This document shows positions 23,580-36,006 of a stretch of DNA of 64,000 nt, piece after piece. The position numbers and the translations under genes were made by a program. The stretch is from Escallonia rubra (Eukaryota; Streptophyta; Magnoliopsida; Escalloniales; Escalloniaceae). Every line of letters begins with the position of its first letter. Positions within the stretch are counted from its first letter, which is position 1. The stretch spans positions 1 through 64,000 of the forward strand of contig JAVXUO010000113.1 in assembly GCA_033065855.1 (NCBI GenBank), in the 5' to 3' direction. Below the pieces are notes generated by a model that was not told the DNA's origin, searched no databases, and worked only from the letters and a program-made list of their open reading frames with translations.

Positions 23580-25361
23580 TTTTTTTTGGTACAAAGGAAA
23601 AAAAAGAAATGAAAGACATACTACTTGGAGGGCCTCACATGAGCCACTCCACACAGATCAGCCAAAATAAGGCTAGACAATTCGCTAGGTGCTTCACTAA
23701 TACATACATACTTCTCGTTTTGTCCAACACCTAGGTTTGCCAAATAGTCCGCACATTGGTTTCCTTCACGCATTGTGTGCATTAGAACGCTTCCCATTTG
23801 CTTGATGATGTTTCGGCAGTCCTCCACCAGTGCTCTGAGTGGGTGGTTCTGAGTGTTTTGTTCCAAAATCAGTTGGAGGACAGAGGTAGAATCTGTCTCG
23901 AGTGTAGCTTTCCCCCAGTTTCTTTCTCTTATGGTCATGAGGCCTCTGTGAACTCCCCATAATTCAGCATTGAGGCTGTTACTTTGTCCGATATTCCCAT
24001 AGAAACCTTCTATCCATTTTCCTTGGTCATTTCTGGCTATCCCTCCATATCCGCTTTGGCCTGGGTTGCCTTTAGCCGCTCCATCTGTATTGACTTTCAT
24101 GAATCCTGCATCTGGGAATTTCCAACTAATCAGTTTGGTTGTGTTATTAACATTTTTCTTTATAGAAACTTTGAAAGCTTCATTAACTTCCCTTGCAAAC
24201 TGGTGGCTGGAATATAGGGCTTCCGAAGGGCTGATGTGTTTGTTGTCAAAGACACTTTTGTTCCTGCATTTCCAGTTAGTCCACATAATAGATATAAAAA
24301 GAGTTTTCCAAGGAGGACTAAGGTTGTGGTTATCAAATAAGAGGACCCCTTTCCAAAACCAAGGAATTATCTGTAGATTTTGAAGTTGTTGTAACTGCCT
24401 ATGGTCAATGGTTTTATTCCAGATGTTCATGGCATGGGAACAATTCCACAGAACATGTAACGTGGTTTCCTCAAATCTGTTACATCTAGGGCATAAGCTA
24501 GAATCAGTCATTCCTCTAGTCTTTCTAAGGGAATTAGTAGGAAGTTTTTCATGAAGCACAATCCAGAGAAAACCTTTGAGCTTTTGCGGTAATTCCATGC
24601 TCCAGAGAGTATGCCAACTGGTGGTTTCAGCAGGTTGAATGCTAGGATAGTGGGTGGAGATCAGGTCAAAGGCACCTTTGGTGGAGAAAATACCATTTCC
24701 AGCGAGGCCCCAGCAGGGAGTGTCATGTAAAGTGCTGTATTTAGCAATGAGAGTGTTAGTTATCTCACATTTCTCAGTATTTGAGAGTTTACTTTCAATG
24801 GCATTAATGTTCCAATCCTTATTATCTAAAATAGTGATAACCTTAGTTTCATTATCTCCTCTCACCTCATTTTAGTTTAGAGGTTTGGCACCACACCACC
24901 AATCTTCCCACAAGGATATTTTGGAACCATCTCCAACAATCCATTTGGTTCCTTTCACAAGAATTTCCTTGGTGCTTAGGATTCCTTTCCATATGCATGA
25001 AGCTCTCTTTTTCTTTTCCCAAACTCTAGGGTTGTTAGTGAGCTTGTATTTATCTTTCATAACCTCAATCCACATTTTTTTCTCGCCTTTAATGATTTTC
25101 CAACCAAGTTTGGACAGCATAGCAACATTGTTATCTTTAGTCTTGCGAAGGCCTAAACCACCTTGTTTTTTAGGGGTACAAACAGTGGTCCAATTGACAA
25201 GGTGGATTTTTTTTGAACTTATAGTATCACCCCAAAGGAAGTTTCTGTTAAGTTTGTCAAGCATATTGCAAGTGTTCATGGGTAAAGGAAGGGTTTGCAT
25301 GGTGTAGGTGGGGAGGGCAGCCGTAGTATTTAGGAACATATGTATAATGACTTCTTATTCA
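23580..25361 (-). mobile_element. L1-type LINE, 5'-truncated
   Basis: The element is read on the minus strand. It ends in a poly(A) tail (T run at 23580-23588) just after the coding part. It is flanked by an imperfect 24-bp duplication, CCTTGTAG..TCCAACTTCCTA.C, at 23556-23579 and 25362-25385 with three differences. Those features are the signature of target-primed LINE insertion. Only the last 1.7 kb of the second reading frame is present; ORF1, the endonuclease and the reverse transcriptase core are missing. Confidence 0.93.
23621..25339 (-). pseudogene. LINE ORF2 C-terminal part: thumb, zf-RVT and RNase H
   Basis: The first section (25339-24872) contains the post-reverse-transcriptase region with DKLNRNFLWGD and KKQGGLGLRKTKDNN. 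The same frame continues after one in-frame stop at 24872-24874 with a further 414 codons (24865-23621). These contain a zf-RVT domain (C-x-x-C with CPRCN and H-x-x-x-x-C, about residues 85-155). An RNase H domain follows, with acidic residues at about D260 (NTDGAAKGNPG), E300 (NAELWG) and D324 (ETDS), and a late Asp near 379 (NQCADYLANLG). All four RNase H residues are intact. Length and domain order are normal for the tail of plant L1-type elements. A non-working copy because of truncation and the stop. Confidence 0.92.
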
Positions 25362-25385
25362 CCTTGTAGCATCCAACTTCCTACC

Positions 25386-26476
25386 ATGCTCTAGTTGATT
25401 AAAAGTGTACCATCTACCGTTTACTGATTCTTCTAGCTATATATTGTTGACAAGTGTTTCATAAAGTCGGCTTTCAAGATTTATTTTTACTACCGATAGT
25501 ACCTCTTTAAATGAATTGTTTAACAATAACGTCGCGCTTTATTTTCTTATCAAGTACCTTCCACGTTTATAAGAAAATATTTGACATGTTACACATTCCA
25601 CTAGAAGTAAACTGTGTGTGTGGAAACGTTCAATCTACTTCGGTTGATAAGGGCGAGTTCGAGTCGACCTTAAGAATAAACAGTCATGAGCCCTTGTTTG
25701 GGCCAAATATTGCCTAATTTCCGATACCCCAAACAAGAAAACAGCTTGAATGGGCTTTGGGCTTGCTCATATAAATTGCTTAGTCTTACTCAAAATAGCT
25801 TCTTGTTTACTGTGCAAAGCCACAGAATTTAGTCTCATGAAGGGTGGGAGGATCAGAGAAGAAAGATTCCAGTAAAATATGTAAATGCTCGTTCTAGATA
25901 ATGCTACAATGCTATGAGGTTCAGACTGTAATTAGAATGAGTTTCCATAAAGCAAATGAAACAACAATATCTCCTTAACCAGAACAACAGTATAATTCTT
26001 TTTCAGAATTTGGTGGGTCATCAACACTTGAGAAAAGGGTTGACACTCTCATTTAATTGCTAAACTCATGGATGATAAACAACGATATTCAATGGATGAA
26101 TTACTACACTGTGTACCGAAATCAGATTGAATGAATTTCTGACGAAAGTAAAATTTGAGCATGTATCCAATAGAATTGGCAATGGATCGGATTTGGTCAA
26201 ACAACCACGAAACTTAATATAAATCCAAAATAGATTCAATCCATTTTGATCCAATTGTAAGAGTATTTGATCTAAATCAATACCTATAATGGTTACATAT
26301 TTAACCCTATCTCTATTAACTTACAAAGCTACCCTACTTAAATTTGAAAACTTGTAGTTATATCTCTGCCAATAGATATTAACTTGAAAATTGGCGTAAG
26401 TTTCTCATCAAATGGTATATTAGATGTTTTTCATGTAACCTTGGAAAGCTAATTTGGTCAAAGAAAGATCGTGAAG
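25386..26476. other. No feature seen
   Basis: About 1.1 kb of AT-rich unique-looking sequence between the LINE and the next Ty3 element. No convincing reading frame, RNA gene or terminal repeats. Confidence 0.4.
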
Positions 26477-27119
26477 AAAGTTGTTCCCAACCTACTTTGG
26501 TCGCACCCAAGGACCCATTGGGCGACACGTCGATACAGTCAACGAGTCAAAATAAACATGCTCAAATCACGTGCGTTTTCCCCCCTTTTTTATGATTTTG
26601 GAACTAAAATTTTATTTTGCGTGACTCACGGAAACGCGCTCGTCGCGGCCACAAACCCCTCTTTTCCTGATAAACCATCGTCTGTCGGTGCGCCTTGGCA
26701 CTTGTCTAAGGGGTTTGGCCTCGGCCTTCGCCCAAAGGCTGGTTTGCCTTCTCACAGTACTTGCTCTCCACCTTGACTTTGCGCCATCGAAAACACCCGC
26801 CAGCACCCTCGCGTCGTCTCCGGGACGACGGTCGCCCGCGGCCGCGCGTGGTCTTTGCGATGCCCACCCTCTCCCGTGCGCCGACTTCGCAACACCTGTT
26901 GCCTGCGGCCGTGTGCCGTTGCCCGTGGCCGCATGTCGTCTCTGTGATGCTCGTCGTCACCCGAGGCCGTTCCCCGTCGTCAGGGCGCCAACTCTATGGA
27001 ACCCGTCGCCCTCAGCCACGTGCCGTCAGGGCGATGCCCGTCATCGCCCGCGCGCCGACTCTGAGGCACCCATCGCCCGCCGGTGTGCGAGCGACGGAAC
27101 ACCTTGCACCCAATAAAGA

Positions 27120-27380
27120 AGCATCATGAACAGCTCACAAAAACCTACGGGAAGTCAGTCAAACCACAGTCGTTTATCGAAGGCAACCTTGTCCTTCAAA
27201 CCGCCAAGCATATTTGCGCCAACATGTCAGCCCCCAAGTTCACCCCAGCTTGGGAAGGTCCCTTCCAAGTGCATGCAGCTAGAGACAACGGCTCCTACCT
27301 CCTGCTCAACCTCTATGATGGAAAGATGACGGCCTCTATCAACGGCCGATACTTGAAGAAGTATTATGCAGAGTCAGTTG
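27120..27380 (+). pseudogene. Ty3 integrase C-terminal fragment
   Basis: The translated segment has the pattern GNLVLQ, MSAPKFTPAWEGPFQV, DGKMTASINGRYLKKYYA. This is the GPY/F-like tail of Ty3 integrase (usual form: D-L-V-L, P-x-W-E-G-P-Y, N-x-x-x-L-K-K-Y-Y). It fixes the element as Ty3 and its orientation as plus. Only this tail remains; it is a fossil. Confidence 0.8.
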
Positions 27381-27649
27381 CGGATTGTTCATCCCCACCC
27401 CTGCCCACCCAAAGCTTAGAACACTTAACAAAATAGCACTTTTTGTACATGCATACCTTGTCTATAGACTTGTAACTTTTGTTGATTATTACAAGTTCTC
27501 ACTTCACTCATGTAATGGCATTTTGGGCTCAACACTATCAATGCAATATCATTGTTTTGCCTCACACTTTTTGTATACACTTGCACAATTTTATTTCCAC
27601 CACCTGTCAACTCAGTATCCTGCTACGGGCGGAGGGGGGGATGACCATT

Positions 27650-28010
27650 GGAAGCTAAAATGCGTACCATGACAAGAACATGGCTAGGAATGCCACTAAC
27701 TCATATCTCTCGTCCCTAGAATACGGACCCATGTGAAAATATGCAGTCGTCCCCAACTTCTACCCCGGTCGTGCTACCGCGGTGCCGAAGAAATGCCTAA
27801 TCCACCCCCCATATGTGCCCTTCCGGCTGCTCTTCATCTCAGTCAGAATACCATGCATCGCCTTGAACACCACCCAGTCCTGTACAGTCAGCCGCAGTGC
27901 ATACGCATACGTAACCCAATTAGCATTATCATATCCAGCAACATCGGCCTTATCTCCCCAAACTCGTTAATTAAAGTGTGCTTTGAAAACTCTACCTAGA
28001 TAGCAGCAAC
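27650..28010 (-). pseudogene. Antisense relic between pol and 3' LTR, plant-mobile-domain-like
   Basis: On the strand opposite to integrase, a coding-like stretch includes NWVTYAYALRLTVQDWVVFK and, further on, YSRDERYELVAFLAMFLSWY. The style (W-V-x-Y, D-W-V-V-F-K-A-M, then a hydrophobic ELV-F-L segment) recalls the plant mobile domain/aminotransferase-like proteins. Additional antisense frames at this position are known from Tat/Ogre-like Ty3 elements. The copy is broken. Family assignment is by eye and moderate. Confidence 0.5.
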
Positions 28011-28439
28011 GTCAGGCCACTCATATCCCTGACAAACTCTACCACCCCCTGGTAGTCACCTCTATAGCCGAACCGGCCCCAGTGCCTTCAACGTCTATGA
28101 CCAGACTGAGCCCTCCAACATGTAACTGCACCAAAAATCCCACCCCAAAAAAATCCTTTACCTAGCCTTTGCACTTCTTGGGTACTTCTTAGTCTCACCA
28201 TGGCAACCTTCAAGTCTTTCGGCCTCTTCTTCTCTCTTTTCTTTCCTCCCTCTGCTCTCTTTTCTCTTTCTTCTTTATTTCCCAAATTCTTGAAAGACTC
28301 AAGTGAAAGACCTCCTACCTAACCTCCTACCTAACCCCCTACTTTTATGTGCCCAAGATTGAGTTAATCTTAGCCACCCATTCAAAATTCAAAAAGCAAA
28401 TTCTTGAACCCCCCCTCCCCTTCCCAAATTTTAATAAAT

Positions 28440-30280
28440 ACTTTTAGCGCACAACCCAATTTTCGCAACCGACATTTTTTTGCTCTACTGATTATTTGTG
28501 ATAGCGTCATCTTTTTCGCTATCAATATTTTCACCATCAATTTTTTTTTCACTAACCATATTTTTGCTACCCTAACTTTCGTTAATGTCTTTTTGTCGCT
28601 ACCATTATTTTCATGAAGACGCTTATGCGTGCGGCGCCCGCTTGGGTCGCCCCTTTGCGTACACCACACACAGAGCCTTATGTTCCCAACCTATTTTGGT
28701 CGCACCCAAGGGCCCACATGAGGTCCAGTTTTGCGTGACACATCGATACAGTCAATGATAAATTTTTTAAAGCTCTCAAATGCTTGGTTTTTTTTTTTTT
28801 TTACGATTTTGGTGCTAAAAATTTATTTTGCGCGACTTGCAGAAACGTGCTCGTCGCGCCTTGGCCACCAAACCCTTATTTTCCTAATAAACCATCGGCC
28901 GTCGACGCGCCTTGGAGCTTGCCTAAGGGGGTTGGCCTTGGCCTTCCCTTGGGGGTCGGCCTCGGCCACCCTTCAAGGGTCGGCCTCGGCCTCGACTTTG
29001 CCCAAAAGGTCTGCCTCGACCTTCCCTTAAGGGTTGGCCTTGGCCTCCATCCAAAGGCTGGTTTGCCTTCTCCCAATACTTTCTATTCACCTTGACCTTG
29101 CATCATTCGCGACGTCTGCTGGCATCCGCACGTCGTCTTCGGGACGTCTGTCGCCCGCAGCCGCTGGCCATCTTCGCGACGCCTGCCGTCGCCTGCGCGC
29201 GTGCTCTGCGGCACACGTCGCCCGTGGCCGTATGCTGTCGCCCTCGGGCAGACTCAACAACACCTGTCTCCCGCAGCTGTGCACCGTCTCCGCTACGCCC
29301 ACTGGCTCCGCCTTGCCCCCATGCACCGTCTTCCGCGGCAATATTTTTGCTACCCAATTTTAACAAGCCTTTTTACCGCATAACTCAATTTTGCAACTGA
29401 CATTTTTTTCGCTCCCAATTATTAGATCTAATGTCATATTTTTTGCTATCAATATTTTCACCATCAATTTTTTTTCGCTAACAATATTTTTGCTATCGTA
29501 ACTTTCGCTAATGTCTTTTTGTCGTTACCATTATTTTCGTGATGACGCTTATGCATGCGGCGTCTGCTCGGGTCTCCCCTCCGCATGCACCACATGCAGG
29601 GGGCTTATGTTCGCAACCTTATTTGGTCATACCCAAGAGCCCACTAGGGATCCCGTTTTGCACGACACGTCAATACAGTTAATGGTTAATTTTTTAACGC
29701 TCTCAACCAGTAATGCACATGCCCAAACCACGTGCATTTTTCGCATTTCTTTTACAATTTTGGCGCTATAAAATTATTTTGCGCTACACATGAAACGGGT
29801 CCGTCGCGCTTCGGCCACCAAACCCTTTTTTCCTGATAAAACATCGCCCGTCAGGGTGCCTTGGTGCTTTCCGAAAGGGTTGGTCTTGGCCTTCCCTTGG
29901 GGGTCGGTCTCGGCCTTTCTTTGGGGTTCGGCCTCGGCCTCCCTTTGGGGTTCGGCCTCGGCCACCCTTCAAGGGTCGGCCTCAGCCTTCCCCTAGGGGT
30001 TAGCCTTTGCCTCCCCCGTAAGGGTTAGCCTTTGCCTCATCCTAAGGGTTAGCCTTGGCCTTCCCCCAAAGGCTGGTTTCCCTTCTCCCAATACTTGGCC
30101 TCCACCTTAACCTTGCGCCGTCCAAGACACCCGTTGGCGCCCGCGCGTCGTCTCTGCGACACCTGCCGTTGCTCGTGTGCTTGCTCAGTAACACCTGTCG
30201 CCCACTGTTGTGCACCAACTTTGCGGCATCCATCGCTGGCAGCTGCGCGCCGTCTCTATAACTGTCGTCGCCAGGGTGCC
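28440..30280. repeat. 928-bp direct duplication inside the Ty3 element
   Basis: The stretch beginning TTTTAGCGCACAACCCAATT near 28440 and running through the LTR-like start at 28681 is repeated about 928 bp later (from about 29368 through 29609). It includes the shared TTCGCTATCAATATTTTCAC and GACGCTTATGC blocks. The copies differ at many positions, so the duplication is old. Confidence 0.8.
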
Positions 30281-31766
30281 GACTCCATGATACCTGTCAC
30301 CCGCAGTCATGCGCCATCTCTGCCACGCGCGTCGTCTCTATGACGCCCACCATCGCCCTACTCACGAACTACGCGACACTTGTCACCCACAACCGCGCGC
30401 CGTCTCTGCGACGCCTGTCGTCACTCGCAGGCCCCGGCTCCGCAATGTCTTTCGCAACGTTAGTTGCCTGTGCCCGTACAATGTTTACTCGTCACATACC
30501 CAAGCAAGGCAAAGTAGGATATCCCCAGACTAACTCCCGCCTTTGGGACGACGCATGCTTCTCTGACAGTCATCGCCCACGCTCTTGCGCCACTTTCATA
30601 ATATGTGCCCCTGACACCAGGTATTGTCTCGCGATAGACATCGTTGCTCCCTGTGCGCCACTCTCATGTCTCATGGCCTTGGCACCGCGCCCGTGTGCCA
30701 TTCTTATGTCTCGTGCCGCTGGTACCACGCCCGCGCGCCACTCTTATGTCTCGTGCCGCTGGCACCATGTCTATGCCCCACTCTCATATTATGTGCCCCC
30801 GGGCACCACACTTATTCACCATACCATGCGCCCCCATCGTGTAGAACATGCTTCGACCCACTCTCCGAAGTGTGCAGCATTCCGAGGAGCTCTGCTGGTA
30901 GTGCTCCGGCATGAGGTCCCTTTGCAACGGGATAGGCTCTCCACCACATAAGCTATATCTTTCTAGGGCGGCTTGCGTGACACTAGGCACGCCTGAGCCG
31001 TGACCACATCACATTCACTTCACCTGTGATCGTTGGTGCCACCAGGACGATGACCCCCGGGTCACTCCAAGACGGGAGCAGATCTTCGAAGGGCATCACG
31101 CCTAGTCCACCTGGTAGTCTGTTGCAGGGACCCTCCCTCACCACTGTCAGGTTCTCTCTATGTCTCTCGAAGCACCTTTGTGGGATTTATTAAGAGCTTT
31201 GGACCGGTGGCTAGGACAAGGGCTTACTCTGATCATGCCGACGATATGTAGTCAGTCTATTCAGACAGGTAGAGCAAAGTTGTGTGGGGCAGGCAGCGCA
31301 AATATGGGAACCGACAGTTCAAAAGAGCACAGGTATTTTTGGATCCCCTGGTGACATGTCATTCCCAGGGAATGACATGTCGTGATGACACATGCATACT
31401 TTTGCCTATAGATAGAGGACCCTGGACTTCATTTTTCAGAGAAGAATTTTCTCATTTAATACAGAGAACTTTCTCACTCTAGAATCTAGAGCTACTGAAT
31501 TCTAGATAGAGAAACACAATTGGACATAATCTTGGACACAACATTAGACTGTGACATTGGACCCTAGCTTGGACTGTCGACTGTCGACCATGTTCGTCTC
31601 AGTCTCATCTCCACAGCACTGTCACTGCTCACGGCCTGCCTTGGAAGTCTCGCTCTCTGCCCTTACTCCACTCTCACCCACTTTGTACATCTAGTAGTTA
31701 ACTTGGATTATATCCTTTGTGACACCTCCATGTAGCTACGAACCCACTTTTCTTGACATCAAAAAT

Positions 31767-32102
31767 AGTCATAACTTTGTTAACATTTGATTTTGAAAGA
31801 GTGACTCTAATTATGGGATAACGAGAGAGAGAGAGAGAGGTGTGCCTCTGTGGACTTTTGTATGTGCTTGAGATAATATTTGTGTCTGTGTGAGTGAAGG
31901 TTTGGATCATCTTTGATAAATGATTAAGATCCAATCCAATCTAGTTCAGATTTTATGAGATTGGATCGAATGTTCCAATAATCTAGTCAAATGGTCTAGC
32001 CTAATCCAATGCGTTGACATGCCTATATCCATATAACGTACAGATCAAAAGCTCAACCTTTGATGAACGTGTAGCCTTTCATTTGTAGTACATTTTTCTC
32101 AA
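31767..32102. other. Short spacer with (GA)n
   Basis: AT-rich spacer with a GA microsatellite near 31825-31840. Nothing else seen. Confidence 0.5.
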
Positions 32103-33080
32103 GGATAAATTGTTCCTAGCCCCCAAGGTTTATACCATTTTCTCACTTGAAATTCGATGGTTTGAATTATATCACATAACAACCTAACTTTTGAAATTGG
32201 TTCCAATTGGACACAAATTCGAATCTGAGTTTCAAAAAAAAAATGTGGATTTCCATCCACCTTAAGGGCGAACATGTCTTTGTGACACAGACACGCACAC
32301 AAGCACACAATAAAGTCACCAGCGCTGCCACCACCCACTCGTTTGCCCCCACCACCCACATACACACAATTTGCCCCCCCTCTCAATCCCCATACCCGTA
32401 ATCGAACCACCACACAACACCACGGGCCCCCCCCAACCCCCATCACCCACCACAGTGTGTCATTTCGCCCGCCTCCATCCCCCATCAACCACCACTATTG
32501 CTAGCTAGCACTGCCCTCATAGCCACTAATTACCGACGACGACATCTAGTGGTTGCACTGATAAGCTATCATCATGGTGATTAAACTTGCGGCTATTAAC
32601 CGTTGGTGGTGATTGGTTGCTACGACGTTGGTGGTTGTAATGATGGGTCTAGTGGTAACAGAGTACAGAATGAAGAGGTCAACGAGGGAATCGTGGTGGA
32701 TGATTGAGGAACTCTAGGGAAATTGCAGTGGCTGATTTGGGTGCCGGTGGTATTGCTCTGAGGGCATGGGTATTTGGTGATTTGGTGGTGATAATGTAGT
32801 TGTGGTTGTGATGCGGCGGCGGTGGGGATCATACTGTCTGTGTGCAAGGTGTGGGGGGTGCTAGAGTTTTGCTAGATATCTGTGTTTTCTGCTATTTATC
32901 TTGGAAAGACATGTTTGTTCCTTTATGTGAATGACCATCCACCTTTTTTTAACGGAGATATGATATTGAATTCAATTAGAACCAATTTCAGACTTTAGAA
33001 TGTAATGTGATACGATTAAAACTATAAAGATCTAAATGAGAGAACAATATAAAACCTTAGAGAATAAAGTACAATTTACC
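32103..33080. mobile_element. TIR transposon, non-autonomous, about 0.98 kb
   Basis: Left arm GGATAAATTGTTCCTAG... and the complement of the right end, GGGTAAATTGTACTTTATTC..., stay alignable for about 120 bp, through TATCACAT(A/T)ACA and GAAATTGGTTC(C/T)AATTG. The immediate 9-bp flanks (TTTTCTCAA and CTTTCTTCA) match at only 6 of 9 positions, so a MULE-type duplication is possible but decayed. The middle is CCACCA-rich and has no recognisable gene. Confidence 0.65.
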
Positions 33081-34350
33081 CTTTCTTCACAGATTTGAGG
33101 ACTAAAAAACAAAAAGATTGAATGGTGTTGGAGGCCCCGACTATTTATTTTTTCTTACAAGAAGATGATAAAGGCCTGACCAGTTAAAATATAGTATTTA
33201 AGTGCCGCTTAACGAGGTGGATACTTGGTAGAGGGTTAAGACTGTGCGCGTGCAAGTCTCACACAGAGAGAGAGTCCTAGTCTCCTAGGGTGAAGAATAG
33301 AAAAGGAAAAGAAAAAGAGAGCGAGACAGAGACAGAGAGTGGTCCAGTTATAGTGTGAGATTCCCTACTTCCCACCAGCTATCATGATAACACTCTCCTC
33401 TTTCTGCTCACGCCATTACTTTCTCCACCATCCACAAACAATATTCCTCGATCATCATCAAAAGGACCCCCTGCGACTGCTAGGCGACTGCCCTCCCCTC
33501 CCTCCCCTTCTACATGCAAGCACACACATTAGATAATTAACCCGGCCTTCTGCACATCTCTAGGAATAAACTTTTATGAGGAAAGTGACATGGTATTCTT
33601 CTAAGAGTTAGAAAACAAAAACTCTAACAACGACAGATTAATCTGCTGTAATTCTCTCATCTTGTTTATTGGTGGTCCGTCGTGCCGTGTTATATTAGAA
33701 AACAATTTGCCAACCGAGTAGCGAGACAACAAAACATACCGATCCTGAATGAGCTCGATCCCTAGCTCTACACAATGCTAAGCCCCACATTAGTCTCTCT
33801 CTCTCTGCATGTGATCCTAAGCGCATTTGCCTTCAGTTTCTCCCTGTCCCCAGACAATGACCAGATGGTTACCTTTTTTGAAGGCCTACGTTACCTTGAT
33901 CAGATGCACATGAACCCCACTCTAAGATCTAAGTTGGTAGGATCCAAGGGTTTGATAGCAGCTCCCTTTTTGTACTTTGACTTCACTTGCCAAAGGAAAC
34001 TAGGACAAGTATCACATGATTAAAGAACAGCTACGTGTAACCAATTTTTCCTATTGATGCATGGACAAAGTCACAAAACGGAGAAGAACCTGTCCTTTTA
34101 AGGGTAACTTACAACTAACCGCGACAAATTCTTTCACTAATCAGGTTCCTTGTTGTAGAAAATGGCATTCATTTACACGCGGAGAGAAGCAACATTGTCT
34201 TATAACCTGAAAAGAAGAATTAAGTCAACAATGATATATAACCTGGTCTACTAACATGCTCAAGTCAAGTATTATTCTGGCTATGGCTAATTCGCTAAAC
34301 TAATATTAAAGGAGAGAAGCAACATTTTTTTAACGAGACTTAAAACCCTA

Positions 34351-35206
34351 CTTCTATGCAATGGCGGAGCCAGAATTTTTTTTTAAGGTGGGTACCAGAA
34401 TCTCAATCTGAAATTAACAATCCCACTAATAGCAATTTCCAAATTCTATCAATTCCTAATTGTAAATTGCAAGTTCCAAAACCCAATTGTCACATCCTAA
34501 ATTGATACAAAAAATGAAGGGTTCCGAGAAGTAGAAAATTTAAGAATCAATCACTGGATCTTCCCTTACTTTTACGGACTGCGGCGACCATTAGTGTCGT
34601 CGTCGAGAAATTGACCTGACGACTGTCGCCCGTGAGTGCTGTTGCCGGTAGCCTGTGAATCGGCCCTGCAGCCTGCCTGAGCACGTGAGGCCATGACGTT
34701 TGGGCTTTGGGTGCCGTGACTTGTAAGCCCGTGACCTGCCAGAGCTGGACCGGCAAGTGGAGGCAGTGGCGTTGGCCGTTGAGGGCGTGCCGTCGTGAGG
34801 TAAGGCTGGTGTGCGGTGAGGGAACTGAGCAGGAGGCAGTATTCTCCTGTCCGCATATGTTCTTTTAAGCCTTTGAAAGTATTTGAGGCTTTGAAAACCG
34901 TAGAGAGTGAGAACAAAAATAATTTATTTGTGCTGACTTTATGCTTAAACTAAGTCTTTTATTTGTGTAAGTTTAGCATTTTAAATGATTAAAATGATAT
35001 CTTTTTTAACCATCCTTGAAATTTTTAGATACATTAACATGTAAAATGACCACAAATACATCTCCTTTAAGTATTTTTTAAATTTTTAGGTGGACACTTT
35101 TACCATTGAAGATAAAATATAACAAATAAAAGGAAAAAAAATTCTGGAGAAGCAGGTGGGCACCGGCCCACCGGTGCCCCCCACTCCCTCCGCCACTGCT
35201 TCTATG
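34351..35206. repeat. 8-bp target duplication CTTCTATG
   Basis: CTTCTATG at 34351-34358 and 35199-35206, identical, abutting the termini of the hAT MITE. Confidence 0.95.
34359..35198. mobile_element. hAT MITE, CAGTGGCGGAGCCAG family, 840 bp
   Basis: Left end CAATGGCGGAGCCAGAATTT; complement of the right end CAGTGGCGGAGGGAGTGGGG. Subterminal sequence (TTTTTAGGTGGACACTTTTA near 35085, GTGGGCACCGG near the end) is shared with the elements at 16314-18804 and 52753-53654. No transposase sequence. The corresponding place in MIR160 copy 2 (about 43785) lacks it, so it inserted after the duplication. Confidence 0.93.
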
Positions 35207-35914
35207 AATGACTAAATTCAGAGTTACGATCTGAATAATGAAACATTTGCGCTTACCAATTTAAGCGACCTTCAATGAAATAAAAAATATTAATTTCTAT
35301 ACGCTATCATCTACATCGGATGACCTGAGAAAAGGACATCAAATTCCAAAGGGTGAACATTGATGGTCACCGTTAATTCGATATGACCGGTTGGATAAAA
35401 TGACTCCTGCAGAGCCTAGTTGTGCATTTGTGAGTGCGTGCTTGGTCAATAAAGACCGTGACAAGACATTCCCGCACAGCGCGACTAGTGGTAAGACATG
35501 CGTGTAACAAACTGAGTGGCTAATGCAAAGGTTGCAATTATCAAAGAGAAAAATGCACAGGTTGTAACTTTGATGTTGTCATACGTATGTAGTTTCGATG
35601 TTTCATGGGAATATAAGGTAACAGATTGCTCAGCTTCCTGGGTAGACGTGTGTTGGTATGACGCGAGTCTCGCAGAAGGAATATGATAATTCTGGGTGGT
35701 GGAAACATTCCCCAGAAGCATGCTAGTATAACACTCCTCTTTGTGTGTGTGTGTGTGTGTGGGCGGGGATAAAGATAACATTCCATCATGAGAAGAAGTG
35801 CAACCCTAGAAACCATAAGAAGATAGTTGCCTGGTTAATGGAAATTCCCATACTGCCCTTCGATGCACCAAGTATAATATTACTGCATAGTTCCACCAAA
35901 TCCACAAGAAGGGA

Positions 35915-36006
35915 TTAATATGCTTGGCTCCTCATACGCCATCCGCAGAGGCCATCGATTTTCCGGTAGGCTCTGCAAATGGCATACAGGGAGCCAGGCA
36001 TATAAG
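35915..36006 (-). ncRNA. MIR160: MIR160 precursor, copy 1
   Basis: Read on the minus strand, the 5' arm carries mature miR160 (complement of 35980-36000, 21 nt, beginning TGCCTGGCTCCCTG). The 3' arm carries the star strand (complement of 35919-35939, GCGTATGAGGAGCCAAGCAT plus one base). The arms pair along their whole length, with further pairing between CAGAG and CTCTG next to a short loop. This is the arrangement of canonical plant MIR160. miR160 guides cleavage of ARF10/16/17-type auxin response factor mRNAs, affecting root cap, leaf and floral development. Transcription would start on the minus strand from the TATA-like box about 630 bp upstream. A second copy lies 9269 bp to the right. 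Confidence 0.96.

Larger units (their letters stand above)
26482..31761 (+). mobile_element. Broken Ty3 element (Tat-like) with duplicated LTR segment
   Basis: It starts TGTTCCCAACCTACTTTGG and ends TTCTTGACATCA. The flanks AAAGT (26477-26481) and AAAAT (31762-31766) are near-identical 5-bp repeats. Parts: 5' LTR remnant (26482 to about 27090), the tail of integrase (about 27120-27380, plus strand), an antisense gene relic (about 27650-28010), and a 3' LTR ending at 31761. The 3' LTR side contains a 928-bp direct repeat (LTR-like starts at 28681 and 29609). The end segment 30990-31761 matches the solo LTR at 39036-41320. Most of gag-pol is gone; it is an old fossil with many breaks. Confidence 0.6.

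Noticed and set aside
26688-27129. Long overlapping open frames on both strands in GC-rich sequence
   Set aside because: They lie in the GC-rich minisatellite part of a Ty3 LTR; the same composition gives similar frames at 29034-29400, 30340-30951 and 39250-39951. No domain and no consistent frame among copies.
33775-34023. 83-codon frame with a signal-peptide-like start
   Set aside because: The homologous segment in the duplicated copy (about 43150-43440) does not keep the frame, so it is probably non-coding.
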